NCBI GenBank assembly: GCA_903927945.1
Contig: CAIYOZ010000194.1
Coordinates: 1 to 42,622, forward strand
Reading direction: 5' to 3'
Length of the DNA stretch: 42,622 nt
From: an uncultured Bacteroidales bacterium
GTDB taxonomy: Bacteria; Bacteroidota; Bacteroidia; Bacteroidales; Paludibacteraceae
Shown here one piece after another: positions 1 through 9,728 of the stretch (position 1 is the stretch's first letter; every line of letters starts with the position of its first letter). The translations under genes and the position numbers were made by a program. Below the pieces are notes generated by a model that saw only the letters and a list, made by a program, of their open reading frames with translations, was not told the DNA's origin and did no database searches.

Positions 1-379
1 GTAATCCACCGTCAATCCATACCACTGTCTTTCCTTCTGAAGCAAGGGAGTGGGCTTCCTCGTTGGTTAAACTTTCGGCTTTCCCAAGTTTGACAGATAT
101 CTCCTGAAAACGTTTCAGGTTTTTCAGATTCTTAGGTGAGGTGATAATTGCCATTTTCTGTGACCTGCCTTCAGGCGTTTTCCCGATCTCAACAAGCTTG
201 AGGCGGTCGGATTCTTTTTCCAGTTTTCCCCAATACTCAAGGAGTTGGGTGTAATTAGCCAGGAAATAGTCGTCACCGACTGTGTACTCACCGAACTTAG
301 GTTCCGATATAGTACCTGCGGTAACAAAGTTTAAACTGAAAAACAGTGTAACCAATAAAAGGAAATAGTTTTTTTTCAT
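1..379 (-). CDS. M14-family zinc carboxypeptidase-like protein, N-terminal part (truncated by window edge)
   Basis: Open minus-strand frame from ATG at 377-379 to the window edge, absent from the ORF track because it has no stop: MKKNYFLLLVTLFFSLNFVTAGTISEPKFGEYTVGDDYFLANYTQLLEYWGKLEKESDRLKLVEIGKTPEGRSQKMAIITSPKNLKN...EEAHSLASEGKTVVWIDGGL. Signal peptide and M14-like N-terminus with the 'IDGGL(H)' zinc-ligand region. Confidence 0.8.
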   Translation of the reverse strand, partial: MKKNYFLLLVTLFFSLNFVTAGTISEPKFGEYTVGDDYFLANYTQLLEYWGKLEKESDRLKLVEIGKTPEGRSQKMAIITSPKNLKNLKRFQEISVKLGKAESLTNEEAHSLASEGKTVVWIDGGL

Positions 380-440
380 TTTTTCTTATTTTATATTTTT
401 TATATTCCGACAATCAGGTTAAATGCACGCAAAGTGCATT

Positions 441-1616
441 TTATACCCAAATGTTATCTGCATATTTGTATCCGTTCCCGGTGTTTATCAGTACCACTTT
501 ATCCGTATCGGAAATGATATTCTGAGCCTTTAGTTGCTTTGCCGCGGCCCAAAGGGAAGCACCTTCGGGTGCCGGAAACAGACCCTCGTAGCGTGAAATT
601 TCGCTCAACGCTTCCAGGATATCTTCGTCATTTATTGATATAGCTGTTCCTTTGTAATCATGAAGAATACGTAATACTAATTTATCGGCATAAGGTTTTG
701 GGACACGCAATCCGTTGGCTACAGTAAATCCACGGTCGATAGCATCTACCGTTAAACTGTTGCTATGGAATGCGCTCACCACACCATCACAATTAGTGGA
801 TTGTACGGCTACAATGCGTGGTCTCTTTTTACCGATCCAACCCAATGCTTCCAGTTCTTCAAAAGCTTTCCAGAAACCGATCAATCCGGTTCCACCACCT
901 GTGGGGTAAAGTATTACATCGGGCAATTCCCAGTTAAACTGTTCTGCCAGTTCATAACCCATCGTTTTTTTACCTTCCAGACGGTAAGGTTCTTTCAAGG
1001 TGGATATATTGAAATATCCTTCTTTCTGACATAATTCTGCTACCAGTTTGCCACAATCTCCTATATTCCCGCCAATTTCGATCACCTTGGCTCCATAAAA
1101 CCGGCATTCCTGTTTATGTTGCTCCGGTGTTTCAATGGGCATATATACCACCACTTCGATATCTGCTTTTGCACCGTAAGCTGCAAGTGCAACTCCGGCA
1201 TTTCCGGCTGTGGGGATTGCCACTTTAGTTATTCCCAGCTCCCTGGCTTTCGAAATTGCAGCGCTCATGCCACGTGCTTTGAATGAGCCCGTTGAATTAC
1301 CACCTTCATCTTTGATATACAATTCCGAAAAACCGAATGCTTTTCCCAAACGGTCAGCTTTCAACAACGGCGTTCCGCCTTCACCCAGGGTGACAATATT
1401 GGCTGGGTTTAAAACCGGTAAAAATTCCCCATAGCGCCACATCGTGAAAGGACGGTTTTTAATATCCTCCCTGGTGACTGTTGACCCCTTTAAATCATAC
1501 CAGGCCAACAGGGACCCTTGACAAGTGGGATCAGTGCATACATTTTGAAGGATATTACCTTTATACTCTTTATTGCATTCTGCGCAAACTAAGTGGGAAA
1601 ATTTACTTTGTGACAT
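441..1616 (-). CDS. Threonine synthase-like PLP-dependent enzyme with N-terminal Cys-pair (zinc-ribbon-like) segment
   Basis: 391 aa; PLP-lysine motif GNSTGSFKARGM, glycine loop PTGGGTGL, N-terminal CAEC...CTDPTC. Confidence 0.85.
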   Translation of the reverse strand: MSQSKFSHLVCAECNKEYKGNILQNVCTDPTCQGSLLAWYDLKGSTVTREDIKNRPFTMWRYGEFLPVLNPANIVTLGEGGTPLLKADRLGKAFGFSELYIKDEGGNSTGSFKARGMSAAISKARELGITKVAIPTAGNAGVALAAYGAKADIEVVVYMPIETPEQHKQECRFYGAKVIEIGGNIGDCGKLVAELCQKEGYFNISTLKEPYRLEGKKTMGYELAEQFNWELPDVILYPTGGGTGLIGFWKAFEELEALGWIGKKRPRIVAVQSTNCDGVVSAFHSNSLTVDAIDRGFTVANGLRVPKPYADKLVLRILHDYKGTAISINDEDILEALSEISRYEGLFPAPEGASLWAAAKQLKAQNIISDTDKVVLINTGNGYKYADNIWV

Positions 1617-1621
1617 TCTGA

Positions 1622-2566
1622 TTATTTATTTGAAAGTTCTTTGGATTCTTTTGTTCTTGTGGATTTTCTTGGTTCTTTGATTACCTGGCGAATATTAAGA
1701 TCATATTTTTGACCTTTACTCAGGAAGAAAAATGGTCCGTTGGAGGCGGTAAAGTTTTCATTATTCCCATTGACATGTTTTTCACCACTGCCAATGATTG
1801 TTTTATAATCATATACTGCTACGTATGATTTACCGACTACTTCAAAAGTATCACGCTGAACAACAATGCCTGTGGATTCATCTAATCCGATGCCAATCAG
1901 TTTCGGGCTTTCTTTAATGACATTAATCAGGTCGAACTGACGGTTGCGACGAAGGATATGTTGGTCAATAACCGAGTTCTTAAGAAAACCAAGTCCTTGT
2001 GTATGATCGCCAATTGTAATCTGGGCTCCCGAGGTATCCCCTCTCCATAAAAATGAGCCCTGAATGCTGGCACCTGCGGAAGTTCCGGCAATGACCCCAC
2101 CACGATTCAATACTTCCCAGAATGCCTGATGTGTTAATGTATTCAGGTACGAATCGGCAATTCTCCATTGACGGCCACCTTCGAAAAAAACACCTGTAGC
2201 ATTTTTTAATTGGGCAATAAACTTTTCACTATTTGCCTCCTTAAGGTCATTTGTATGAAGCAACGTCACTCTTTTAATGTTCGTTTCCTTCTTGATTAAA
2301 TCAACCGTTCTGGTTTCAACACCTGCTGAATCACCTGCAGCTGTGGTAACAACTACTATATTAGCATTCTGTACTCCACCGGCCAGTTCTGTGAACTTTG
2401 CCCATATATCGGCCGGAATCAATCCTCCTCCAATAATGATAAGCGAACCGTTTTCAGGGCCATGTTTTGTACCCGAAGATTTTATCTGAATGGGAGAAGA
2501 GGCAAAAGCATTCAATGCTATGATTGCCAGTAAGAGTGTTACAATATTTTTTTTCATTTTATTCAA
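1622..2566 (-). CDS. Cyanophycinase-like peptidase (S51 family), secreted
   Basis: 314 aa; signal peptide; IIGGGLIP, FFEGGRQWR, IAGTSAGASIQG (nucleophile Ser motif) and IDQHILRRNRQFDL. Confidence 0.9.
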   Translation of the reverse strand: MNKMKKNIVTLLLAIIALNAFASSPIQIKSSGTKHGPENGSLIIIGGGLIPADIWAKFTELAGGVQNANIVVVTTAAGDSAGVETRTVDLIKKETNIKRVTLLHTNDLKEANSEKFIAQLKNATGVFFEGGRQWRIADSYLNTLTHQAFWEVLNRGGVIAGTSAGASIQGSFLWRGDTSGAQITIGDHTQGLGFLKNSVIDQHILRRNRQFDLINVIKESPKLIGIGLDESTGIVVQRDTFEVVGKSYVAVYDYKTIIGSGEKHVNGNNENFTASNGPFFFLSKGQKYDLNIRQVIKEPRKSTRTKESKELSNK

Positions 2567-2576
2567 TTGTTGAGTG

Positions 2577-4040
2577 TTAATTTTCTTTCCTATAATCTAA
2601 TTCAGGTTTGCCCGGTACAATCGGGGCATATTTAAATCCTTCGCCACGTGCCTTTTCAAATTCTTCTTTAATTGGAATTAACAGTGCAGGATTTGAGAAC
2701 AAATCAATGGCAGTCAATGCAAATACTTTTGCGGCCACAATCGCTCCTTTAGTGCCAATTGAAGTGCCTCCTGCCGCTACATTTTGCCATGAATGACCTG
2801 GAGAGCCCGGAACAAATGTTGATGCTACAAACGAACCCACAGGCACATTCCAACTAACATCCCCCACATCACTTGATCCTGATTGGAGTTTACCAAATTC
2901 ACTCTCCTTATAAGGAGTCACGTTCTTCACTTTTTCTATTTCCTTGGGCGAAGTATTTGTTGATTTGCCTATTTCATTGGCAAATGCCACTTCTTTTTCT
3001 GTCCACTGAACGCCTCCCACTTTTTCGAGATTTTTCTCTATGAGCCTGCTGAACGCTTTATTTGGTAAAACAGGATAAATAGCACCTGCCAGACGTTTTT
3101 TAGTGACTGTTGTTCCGGTGCCTAATGCTGCACCGTCTGCGGCATTGTCCACTCTTCCCAATATATCAAAAAGTTCGGGTATGCTTTTAGCCCTGACATA
3201 GTACGAAACTTCTGCATGAGCAGGTACTACATTCGGGGAAACTCCACCACCGTCGGTGATTACATAGTGAATGCGGGCATCCGAAACAATGTGTTCACGC
3301 AGTTGATTCACCATGTTATCGAATGCTTCCACGCCATCCAACGCTGACCTTCCCTTTTCAGGATTGGCAGCCGCATGTGCAGCTTTCCCGTGAAATTTGT
3401 ACAGGATACTTATGCGTGCGAGGCTGGTTGAAGCATTGACAGCATTCTCCGAAGCGGGGTGCCAGTTCAGCACTGCATCCACATTTTTGAAGAATCCTTC
3501 TTGTGCGAAAAACACTTTACCGCCTCCACCTTCCTCGGCCGGAGTACCAAATACTTTTAGTGTTCCTTTTGCTCCGGTGGTTTCAATCCATTTTTTAATG
3601 GCCACAGCTCCTGCAATCGAGGCAGTTCCCAACAACTGATGACCGCATCCATGTCCGTTTCCGCCCGGCACGAGCACCTTTTCAAAAGGGACCGTATCCT
3701 GTGAAAGTCCGCTTAAGGCGTCAAATTCAGCCAGTATGCCGATAACGGGTAATCCACTGCCATAAGTTGCCACAAAGGCAGTAGGTATTCCTGCAACCCC
3801 TTTTTCAACCGTAAAGCCATTTGCCGTTAAATGGTTTTGTAGGGCCGTGCTGCTGTTTACTTCCAAAAAACCAAGTTCAGGTGCACTCCATATCTGTTTT
3901 TGCAATCTATTATAAGTGTCGAATGATTTATTTAAATAATCAATGGCGATACTTTCTTTGCTCGACTTACTCTGTTTTTTCTCAGCACCGGCACTGATTA
4001 CTCCGGCACATATAATTAGCAATACTATATATTTTCTCAT
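2577..4040 (-). CDS. M20-family amidohydrolase (AbgB / p-aminobenzoyl-glutamate hydrolase-like), secreted
   Basis: 487 aa; signal peptide; ILAEFDALSGLSQ, GGNGHGCGHQLLGTA, GTPAEEGGGGK, VLNWHPA, SSDVGDVSWNVP metal-binding/amidohydrolase motifs. Confidence 0.9.
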   Translation of the reverse strand: MRKYIVLLIICAGVISAGAEKKQSKSSKESIAIDYLNKSFDTYNRLQKQIWSAPELGFLEVNSSTALQNHLTANGFTVEKGVAGIPTAFVATYGSGLPVIGILAEFDALSGLSQDTVPFEKVLVPGGNGHGCGHQLLGTASIAGAVAIKKWIETTGAKGTLKVFGTPAEEGGGGKVFFAQEGFFKNVDAVLNWHPASENAVNASTSLARISILYKFHGKAAHAAANPEKGRSALDGVEAFDNMVNQLREHIVSDARIHYVITDGGGVSPNVVPAHAEVSYYVRAKSIPELFDILGRVDNAADGAALGTGTTVTKKRLAGAIYPVLPNKAFSRLIEKNLEKVGGVQWTEKEVAFANEIGKSTNTSPKEIEKVKNVTPYKESEFGKLQSGSSDVGDVSWNVPVGSFVASTFVPGSPGHSWQNVAAGGTSIGTKGAIVAAKVFALTAIDLFSNPALLIPIKEEFEKARGEGFKYAPIVPGKPELDYRKEN

Positions 4041-4101
4041 TTTTTTATGGATTTCAGGAAGAGCAAGTTAGTTTAGTTGCTCTTCCTATGGTGTGATTAA
4101 A

Positions 4102-5457
4102 TTATTTATAAGCCACGTTTTGTTCCAGATCAGGATCGGCAACAATAGCGGAATACGGAATTGGGAATACCCAACGCCCGGGATCAGCAAACAAGGTGTT
4201 TAAAGCTCCAAATACTGTTGCTGCTCTACCTGTACGTACAATATCACTAAACCGGTGTCCTTCGAATGCTAATTCGTATCGACGCTCGTTTTCAATAGCT
4301 AATAAAACATCATTTGCTGTCGTAGTTCCTGAAGCAACGAAAGATGCAACATCCGACCGTGTTCTGATTGTATTTAAATCTATTATGGCATTTGTCAAAT
4401 CAGGAGTTGCTTTTTTTACCCTTGCCTCGGCTCTGATTAAATACTGTTCGGATAACCGAAGAACATACAGTGAACTTGAACCATCCTGATTGGCATACTC
4501 TGTTGGTTCATATGCTCCTGTTGATAGCAGTTTAATAAGGCTTTTTCGAGCCCCACCTTTCGTAGGATCCAATAGTTGAGCAGCAAATCCCGGCTCTACA
4601 ATGTAGTCAAGCCTACCTCCTTCACTCGCCGATAAAAGATAGGTATAAATCGGGTTTTTGTCCGAAGTACTAAATGACAACTCAAAAATTGATTCAGTCG
4701 ATTTGAGTGTTGTATAGAATGTTGAGTAAGGTTTTACTAATTTAAACCCGGTAGAATTAGCGATTACCTTGGTTGCATATTCCTCTGCTTTATCCCAGTT
4801 TCCCGTGTATAAATAAAGTCGGGCTTTAAGTGCGTAAACTGAAAACCGGTTAGCACGATTTCTTACAATTGTTTCACTCAGTAACGTATCGGCAGCATTT
4901 AAATCAGCCAGTACCTGAATATACGTGTCCGCTAATGTGGCTCTCTTTATTCCGTTATCCTGAGTCGGAGACAAAGTAGGATTCGTAATCAGCGGTACTC
5001 CACCATAGGTTCTTCCTAAATCGAAATAGGTTAATGCCCGTAAAAAATAGGCTTCTCCCAGATATTGTTTTTTCGAGGCGGGTTTTATCACAATACTATT
5101 TAAAGCAGCTGTTTTACTGATGACGAAGTTTGCCCGATTGATGGCAGAAAATGCAGATGAATACCCGGCTCCACTTGTCGGGTCGAACGCACCCGAACCT
5201 GAAGCGGTGAGAGTGGGTATGATATTTCCCGGAGCTGTACTGCTCACCACATTATCTGCAATTACATTATGTGCAAGTTGATCTACACCAAAATATCCTT
5301 GTACACCATCATACACTCCTATCAAGGCAGCCAGCGATGATTTTTCATCAATAATAACCGAGGCATCCGAGATGGTTGTTTGGGGAACAGTGTCAAGTAT
5401 CCCGTTGCAAGATACGCTTGCAAAAGCTATGGATGCTATGAATATATATTTCTTCAT
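4102..5457 (-). CDS. SusD/RagB family nutrient-binding outer-membrane lipoprotein
   Basis: 451 aa; lipobox ASVSCNG; TPR-like SusD pattern, YFLRALTYFDLGRTYGGVPLIT and C-terminal NERRYELAFEGHRFSDIVRTGRA. Confidence 0.95.
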   Translation of the reverse strand: MKKYIFIASIAFASVSCNGILDTVPQTTISDASVIIDEKSSLAALIGVYDGVQGYFGVDQLAHNVIADNVVSSTAPGNIIPTLTASGSGAFDPTSGAGYSSAFSAINRANFVISKTAALNSIVIKPASKKQYLGEAYFLRALTYFDLGRTYGGVPLITNPTLSPTQDNGIKRATLADTYIQVLADLNAADTLLSETIVRNRANRFSVYALKARLYLYTGNWDKAEEYATKVIANSTGFKLVKPYSTFYTTLKSTESIFELSFSTSDKNPIYTYLLSASEGGRLDYIVEPGFAAQLLDPTKGGARKSLIKLLSTGAYEPTEYANQDGSSSLYVLRLSEQYLIRAEARVKKATPDLTNAIIDLNTIRTRSDVASFVASGTTTANDVLLAIENERRYELAFEGHRFSDIVRTGRAATVFGALNTLFADPGRWVFPIPYSAIVADPDLEQNVAYK

Positions 5458-5475
5458 TTCTTTATTTTTTTATTA

Positions 5476-8400
5476 TTATAATGTTATGTTTACACCAATA
5501 GATACTGATTTTGGTTGAGGTGGTGTTCCAAAGTCCATTCCCTGAACTAATGCCCGTGAATCACCGGCACCCACATTTACTTCAGGATCCGGTCCGCTGT
5601 ATTTTGTCAATGTATAAAGATTTGTGGCAGTGACATATAAACGGGTTGCACTGATATGCAAATGAGCAAGAGCGCGTTTCGGGAAATTATAACCAACTGT
5701 GATGTCTCTCAGGCGTAAATAAGAACCATCTTCTATATAACGGCTTGATTGTTGGTCGTAATTAAATCCTCCATCGGCATTGACTGTTGATTTTGGTCGG
5801 GGCAAGACATTGGTATCCCCCGGTTTCTTCCAATAGTTCATGGAGCTTTCCAGGATTGAACGTGTCACACCTCTGGTACCACCCGATTCGAGAAACGAAC
5901 TGGTATAATTATAAATTTTATTTCCATATTTATAATAGATATTGATATCCAGGTCAAATCCTATGTATGAGAAAGTGTTTTTCAAACTACCTTCTACTAT
6001 TGGCCATGCATTTCCTACAATTTGTTTATCTGCAACAGTGATCTTACCGTCTTTATTCACATCCTGGTAAATAGCATCACCGGTTTGTGAATTCACCCCC
6101 AGGTATTTATATACCCACATGGAATAGAGCGGGAATCCCTGTTGAACCTGATAGGTTTGATAACTACTTGTTATAGGAGTATTTAGTTTTTCAACATTAT
6201 TGACATTGTGCGAGATTGAAAAGTTTGTTTTCCATTCAAAATGCTTAGTTTTTATATTCACTGAGTTCAATGCGACTTCTATACCGCGGTTACTTATTTC
6301 ACCAATATTCTTTGTGACGGATGAATACCCTGTTTTTGCAGGAACCGGATCGTCCAAGAGCAAATCACTGGTATATTTGTCATAATAGTTAACATCAAAG
6401 CTTAATCGTTCTTTCAGCAATTCACCTGTAAGTCCAACATTCCATTGACGGGTAGTTTCCCATTTCAAATTAGGGTTACCTAATTGGGAAGGTGATATTC
6501 CGGCAACACCATCATAATTGCTGCCACCACTCCACAGGCCTAAAGATGAAAAGTCATTGATACTTTGATTTCCTGAATAACCTAAACTGGCTTTCAGCTT
6601 GAGGTTTGTTACTACATCCGTTTTGGGGATGAATGACTCATTCGAAATGTTCCAGGCTGTACCCACGGAAGGGAAATAACCCCATTGATTGTTTACTCCA
6701 ATTCGAGAGGAACCATCATAACGGATATTGGCATCGATACTGTAGCGGTTTCTATAGGAAAAGTTACCCCCAGCAAAATATGAAATCAATGCTGAAGAGG
6801 TGCCTGTGCTTGAAGCTGTTTGTACAGCAGCCGAAGCAATTCTCTTAAACTGATTACTTGGAAATACTGTACCGGTCAGACTTTCTTTCTCTATTGTGGT
6901 TGTTTGAGCAGAGTTTCCCAGGAAAAAGGCCAGATCACTTTCTTTAGCCAATGATAAATTGTAATTTAATACCTGTTCTTCGATTAAAGTTTGTTTGGCT
7001 GTTAAGATATCGGTAGCCTGGCCATTGGGTTGTCCATTTATTAAAAATGTATTCCAGTAAGTTTTTTCATGATAACTGTTGTAGTCATTGCTCCAGGATG
7101 ATTTGAAGGATAAACCTTTTACAATATCCCATTTCAGGTAGACATTATTTACACTGCGAAGGCTATAAGCATGGTCATCTGAATTATTAAGGATTGCTTC
7201 CGGATTATCAAATGCGACCGGTTTATTGTAAGTTCCGTCTGCATTGTAAATAGGATAGAAAGTTGGTGTATGGAGGGCAGCCTGAAATAATCCGGCTGGA
7301 CCATCCCCCACTGCAACAACCTGTCTGTCTACTTTCGAAAGGCTGTTACTGGTTCCGATTTTTATCTGTTTAGTAATAGAGTGGTCTAAATTTAATTGGA
7401 ACGAATATCTGTCAAAATTTTCGAGTTTTAAGGTTGCTTGTTGCTTTTGGTACTCACCGCCCAGATAGAAGTTTGTTTTGGCATCACCGCCCGAAACGGA
7501 TAAATTGTATTTCTGAAGTTGTGCTGTCCTGAAAACTTCATCCTGGCGATCATATGTTTTTTGATCTGCCGGATTTCCATAAGCTGCATAACCGGTAATG
7601 ACTTCAGTTGTTGGTCTGAATGGCCTGGTAGCATAGGTCTTGCCATCATTAATCCAGCAATCATTTACAATTTGTGCATGCTCAGGTCCGGTGGTTAGTT
7701 TCCATAAATCGCCTGTTTTTGCAACCCCATATTCAGCCTGAAATTGTACTTTCGTCTTGCCATTTTTAGCTCCCCTTTTGGTTGTAATTAAGATTACACC
7801 ATTGGCACCACGTGATCCGTACATGGCGGTGGCATTAGCATCTTTCAATACGGATACTGATTCAATGTCATCGGTGCTTAAATCGGAAAGAGGATTGGAT
7901 ACCTGTCCTCCAAGACCATGTGATTGAAGACTTTCACTGTTTATAAATACTCCATCCACCACATACAATGGATCGTTACCTGCATTAATGGAGGTAGCCC
8001 CGCGTAAGCGAACCAATACCTGAGTTCCAGGTACTCCCGAACTATTAGAGACTAATAACCCGGGGACTTGTCCTTGAAGTTTTTCTGAAATAGTGGTATA
8101 GTTTGCTTTAGCCAGATCATCAGACGATACAGTTGTAATGGCACTCGCCAATGCATTCTTCTTTGTCTGTTGGTAACCTACCACGACCACTTCGTTCAGT
8201 CTGTTCAGATCCTCCGTCAGGTAGATAGTCACCGGGTCAGCTTCATACACATCAATTTCCTGTGTTTTAAAGCCCACCGTGGAGACGTCTAAAGTGGCGG
8301 GAAGTGATTTTACTTTAAGAACAAAGTTGCCGTTAGTATCGGATGTTGTACCTGTTTTCTGGCCTTTAACCCGGATGGTGGCACCAATGACAGTGAGTTT

Positions 8401-8556
8401 GGAACTCTCCTCAAAGACTTTTCCTTTAAGTTCTATCTGCTGAGCAAAGACAGAGAGTGTGGTGAAAACTGCAAACAGGAACAGGATTCCTGTTTTGCAT
8501 ACGAGAAAGGTAGGAAACGTTTTGCCGTTTCCAAAAATAAATGGTAATTTTGCCAT
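5476..8556 (-). CDS. SusC/RagA family TonB-dependent outer-membrane receptor
   Basis: 1026 aa; carboxypeptidase-regulatory-like N-domain, VVVVGYQQTKKNALASAI TonB box region, plug motif DPLYVVDGV...LSDLSTDDIESVSVLKDANATAMYGSRGANGVILITTK. Confidence 0.97.
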   Translation of the reverse strand: MAKLPFIFGNGKTFPTFLVCKTGILFLFAVFTTLSVFAQQIELKGKVFEESSKLTVIGATIRVKGQKTGTTSDTNGNFVLKVKSLPATLDVSTVGFKTQEIDVYEADPVTIYLTEDLNRLNEVVVVGYQQTKKNALASAITTVSSDDLAKANYTTISEKLQGQVPGLLVSNSSGVPGTQVLVRLRGATSINAGNDPLYVVDGVFINSESLQSHGLGGQVSNPLSDLSTDDIESVSVLKDANATAMYGSRGANGVILITTKRGAKNGKTKVQFQAEYGVAKTGDLWKLTTGPEHAQIVNDCWINDGKTYATRPFRPTTEVITGYAAYGNPADQKTYDRQDEVFRTAQLQKYNLSVSGGDAKTNFYLGGEYQKQQATLKLENFDRYSFQLNLDHSITKQIKIGTSNSLSKVDRQVVAVGDGPAGLFQAALHTPTFYPIYNADGTYNKPVAFDNPEAILNNSDDHAYSLRSVNNVYLKWDIVKGLSFKSSWSNDYNSYHEKTYWNTFLINGQPNGQATDILTAKQTLIEEQVLNYNLSLAKESDLAFFLGNSAQTTTIEKESLTGTVFPSNQFKRIASAAVQTASSTGTSSALISYFAGGNFSYRNRYSIDANIRYDGSSRIGVNNQWGYFPSVGTAWNISNESFIPKTDVVTNLKLKASLGYSGNQSINDFSSLGLWSGGSNYDGVAGISPSQLGNPNLKWETTRQWNVGLTGELLKERLSFDVNYYDKYTSDLLLDDPVPAKTGYSSVTKNIGEISNRGIEVALNSVNIKTKHFEWKTNFSISHNVNNVEKLNTPITSSYQTYQVQQGFPLYSMWVYKYLGVNSQTGDAIYQDVNKDGKITVADKQIVGNAWPIVEGSLKNTFSYIGFDLDINIYYKYGNKIYNYTSSFLESGGTRGVTRSILESSMNYWKKPGDTNVLPRPKSTVNADGGFNYDQQSSRYIEDGSYLRLRDITVGYNFPKRALAHLHISATRLYVTATNLYTLTKYSGPDPEVNVGAGDSRALVQGMDFGTPPQPKSVSIGVNITL

Positions 8557-8573
8557 ACAATTTTTGAATTGTA

Positions 8574-8622
8574 GCGGGCGTTCCCTCCATCAGTTTGCCG
8601 ACGGAGAAGAGGAAACGTTCGC
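8574..8622 (-). other. Intercistronic stem-loop between the SBP gene and susC-like gene
   Basis: GCGGGCGTTCCCTC (8574-8587) is an imperfect inverted match to GAGGAAACGTTCGC (8609-8622). Confidence 0.45.
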
Positions 8623-8652
8623 TTTTGTTTATAAATAATTATTGTTTTTCTT

Positions 8653-9587
8653 TTATTTAGAAGACAGAAACTTTTCTGCCAATTGATTTGTTTGTTCGGC
8701 CAAGTCCTGTTTGTCCAGGTTCAGGAATCCTTCCGCATGATTAAACTTCTGCCCATCCGTCAACACCCATTTCAGGAAATCCGACACCTCTTTGCGGGCA
8801 GTCTGTTGTGAGTAGATAAATCCGATTTTTTCTACCGGAATTGTTTCGACATGATTTTTCTCCAATACCTCAATCACATTGTCCAGGTTACCCGTCAGGA
8901 TTTCTTTTGCCTCTTTTTAAGCTCCAGTGGCAATAAGGCAAGTCCTTGCTTCAGGGATCGGGAATTTACATCGTATAAATAACCCAAATTATTGTAGGTG
9001 ATCCCGATAGAATCTTTTTTGACTGCTGAGAGCAAAAAGATATCATCGCCCAGTACTTTTTTCCCTTTAATATCCGAAGAAGCATGTCCAAAATATTGTG
9101 CCAGGGCGGTAGAAGCGCAAGCATGATTGTCCCGGGAATAAATGGTGGCTGCATATTTTTGTTTCTCTTTTGCACCGGGCTCATCATCATAATTAATCAC
9201 CTCAAAGAAAAGTTTGTCAATATCTTTTCTGTTTAGCCCTTTTCTCGGTGTGGAAGTAAGGATCGGATTATGGGTATTGGTGACCGGAAGTAATGCATAC
9301 CTTCCAGTATAGATAATTTCTTTATTCTCATTCAGCTCCTCTTTTGCCGGTTGATGGGCTATAATGTTTAGGTCTACGCTCCGGGTTGGAGTTGTTTTAT
9401 TTCCCAATTGAATGTTAGCGGTCGGATGGATCTTTTGATACTCCGTAATCCATTTTTCAATTAATGGATAGGTAAATTTTGTTCCGCTGATTACGATAGG
9501 ATCATTTGCAGAAGGATTTCCTGCAGCCAATGCGCTGGAAGAAATAAAGAATGCAAATAGCAGTTGATAAAAATAAGTTGTTTTCAT
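8653..9587 (-). pseudogene. PstS-like periplasmic substrate-binding protein, split into two frames (8895-9587 and 8653-8877) by an apparent -1 shift in an A5 run
   Basis: The 5' ORF (signal peptide, ISGTKFTYPLIEKWITEYQKIHP...) ends ...LLPLELKKRQKKS*. The other frame continues in register as ...KEAKEILTGNLDNVIEVLEKNHVETIPVEKIGFIYSQQTARKEVSDFLKWVLTDGQKF... up to the 8653 stop. The join is at AAAAA (8914-8918, minus strand). Confidence 0.7.
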
Positions 9588-9683
9588 ATTCTTTTTTTTT
9601 AATGAATATATGTATGGCTCATTCAGACTCTATGTACTGAAAAAACGTTCAAAATAAAATAAATATAGAAGGGTATAATTGGG

Positions 9684-9719
9684 TCTCGTTTACTTTGAGT
9701 AATAACAGATCAAACGAGA
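9684..9719 (-). promoter_or_regulatory. Stem-loop downstream of Cys-rich leader ORF (possible attenuator component)
   Basis: TCTCGTTT (9684-9691) / AAACGAGA (9712-9719), perfect 8-bp arms, beginning 9 nt past the leader ORF stop. A competing TTTGA/TCAAA pairing lies within it. Confidence 0.5.
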
Positions 9720-9728
9720 ACGTGGAGA

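Noticed and set aside
124-327. 67-aa minus ORF in the track
   Set aside because: Out of frame with the truncated M14 peptidase reading frame that covers 1-379 and has a signal peptide and family-like sequence.
8895-8925. Programmed -1 ribosomal frameshift in the PstS-like gene
   Set aside because: T AAA AAG is not a canonical X_XXY_YYZ heptamer and no stimulatory structure is obvious; an indel or pseudogene is simpler, so only the split is reported.
8966-9190. 74-aa minus ORF inside the SBP gene
   Set aside because: Alternative frame of the PstS-like gene; no independent support.
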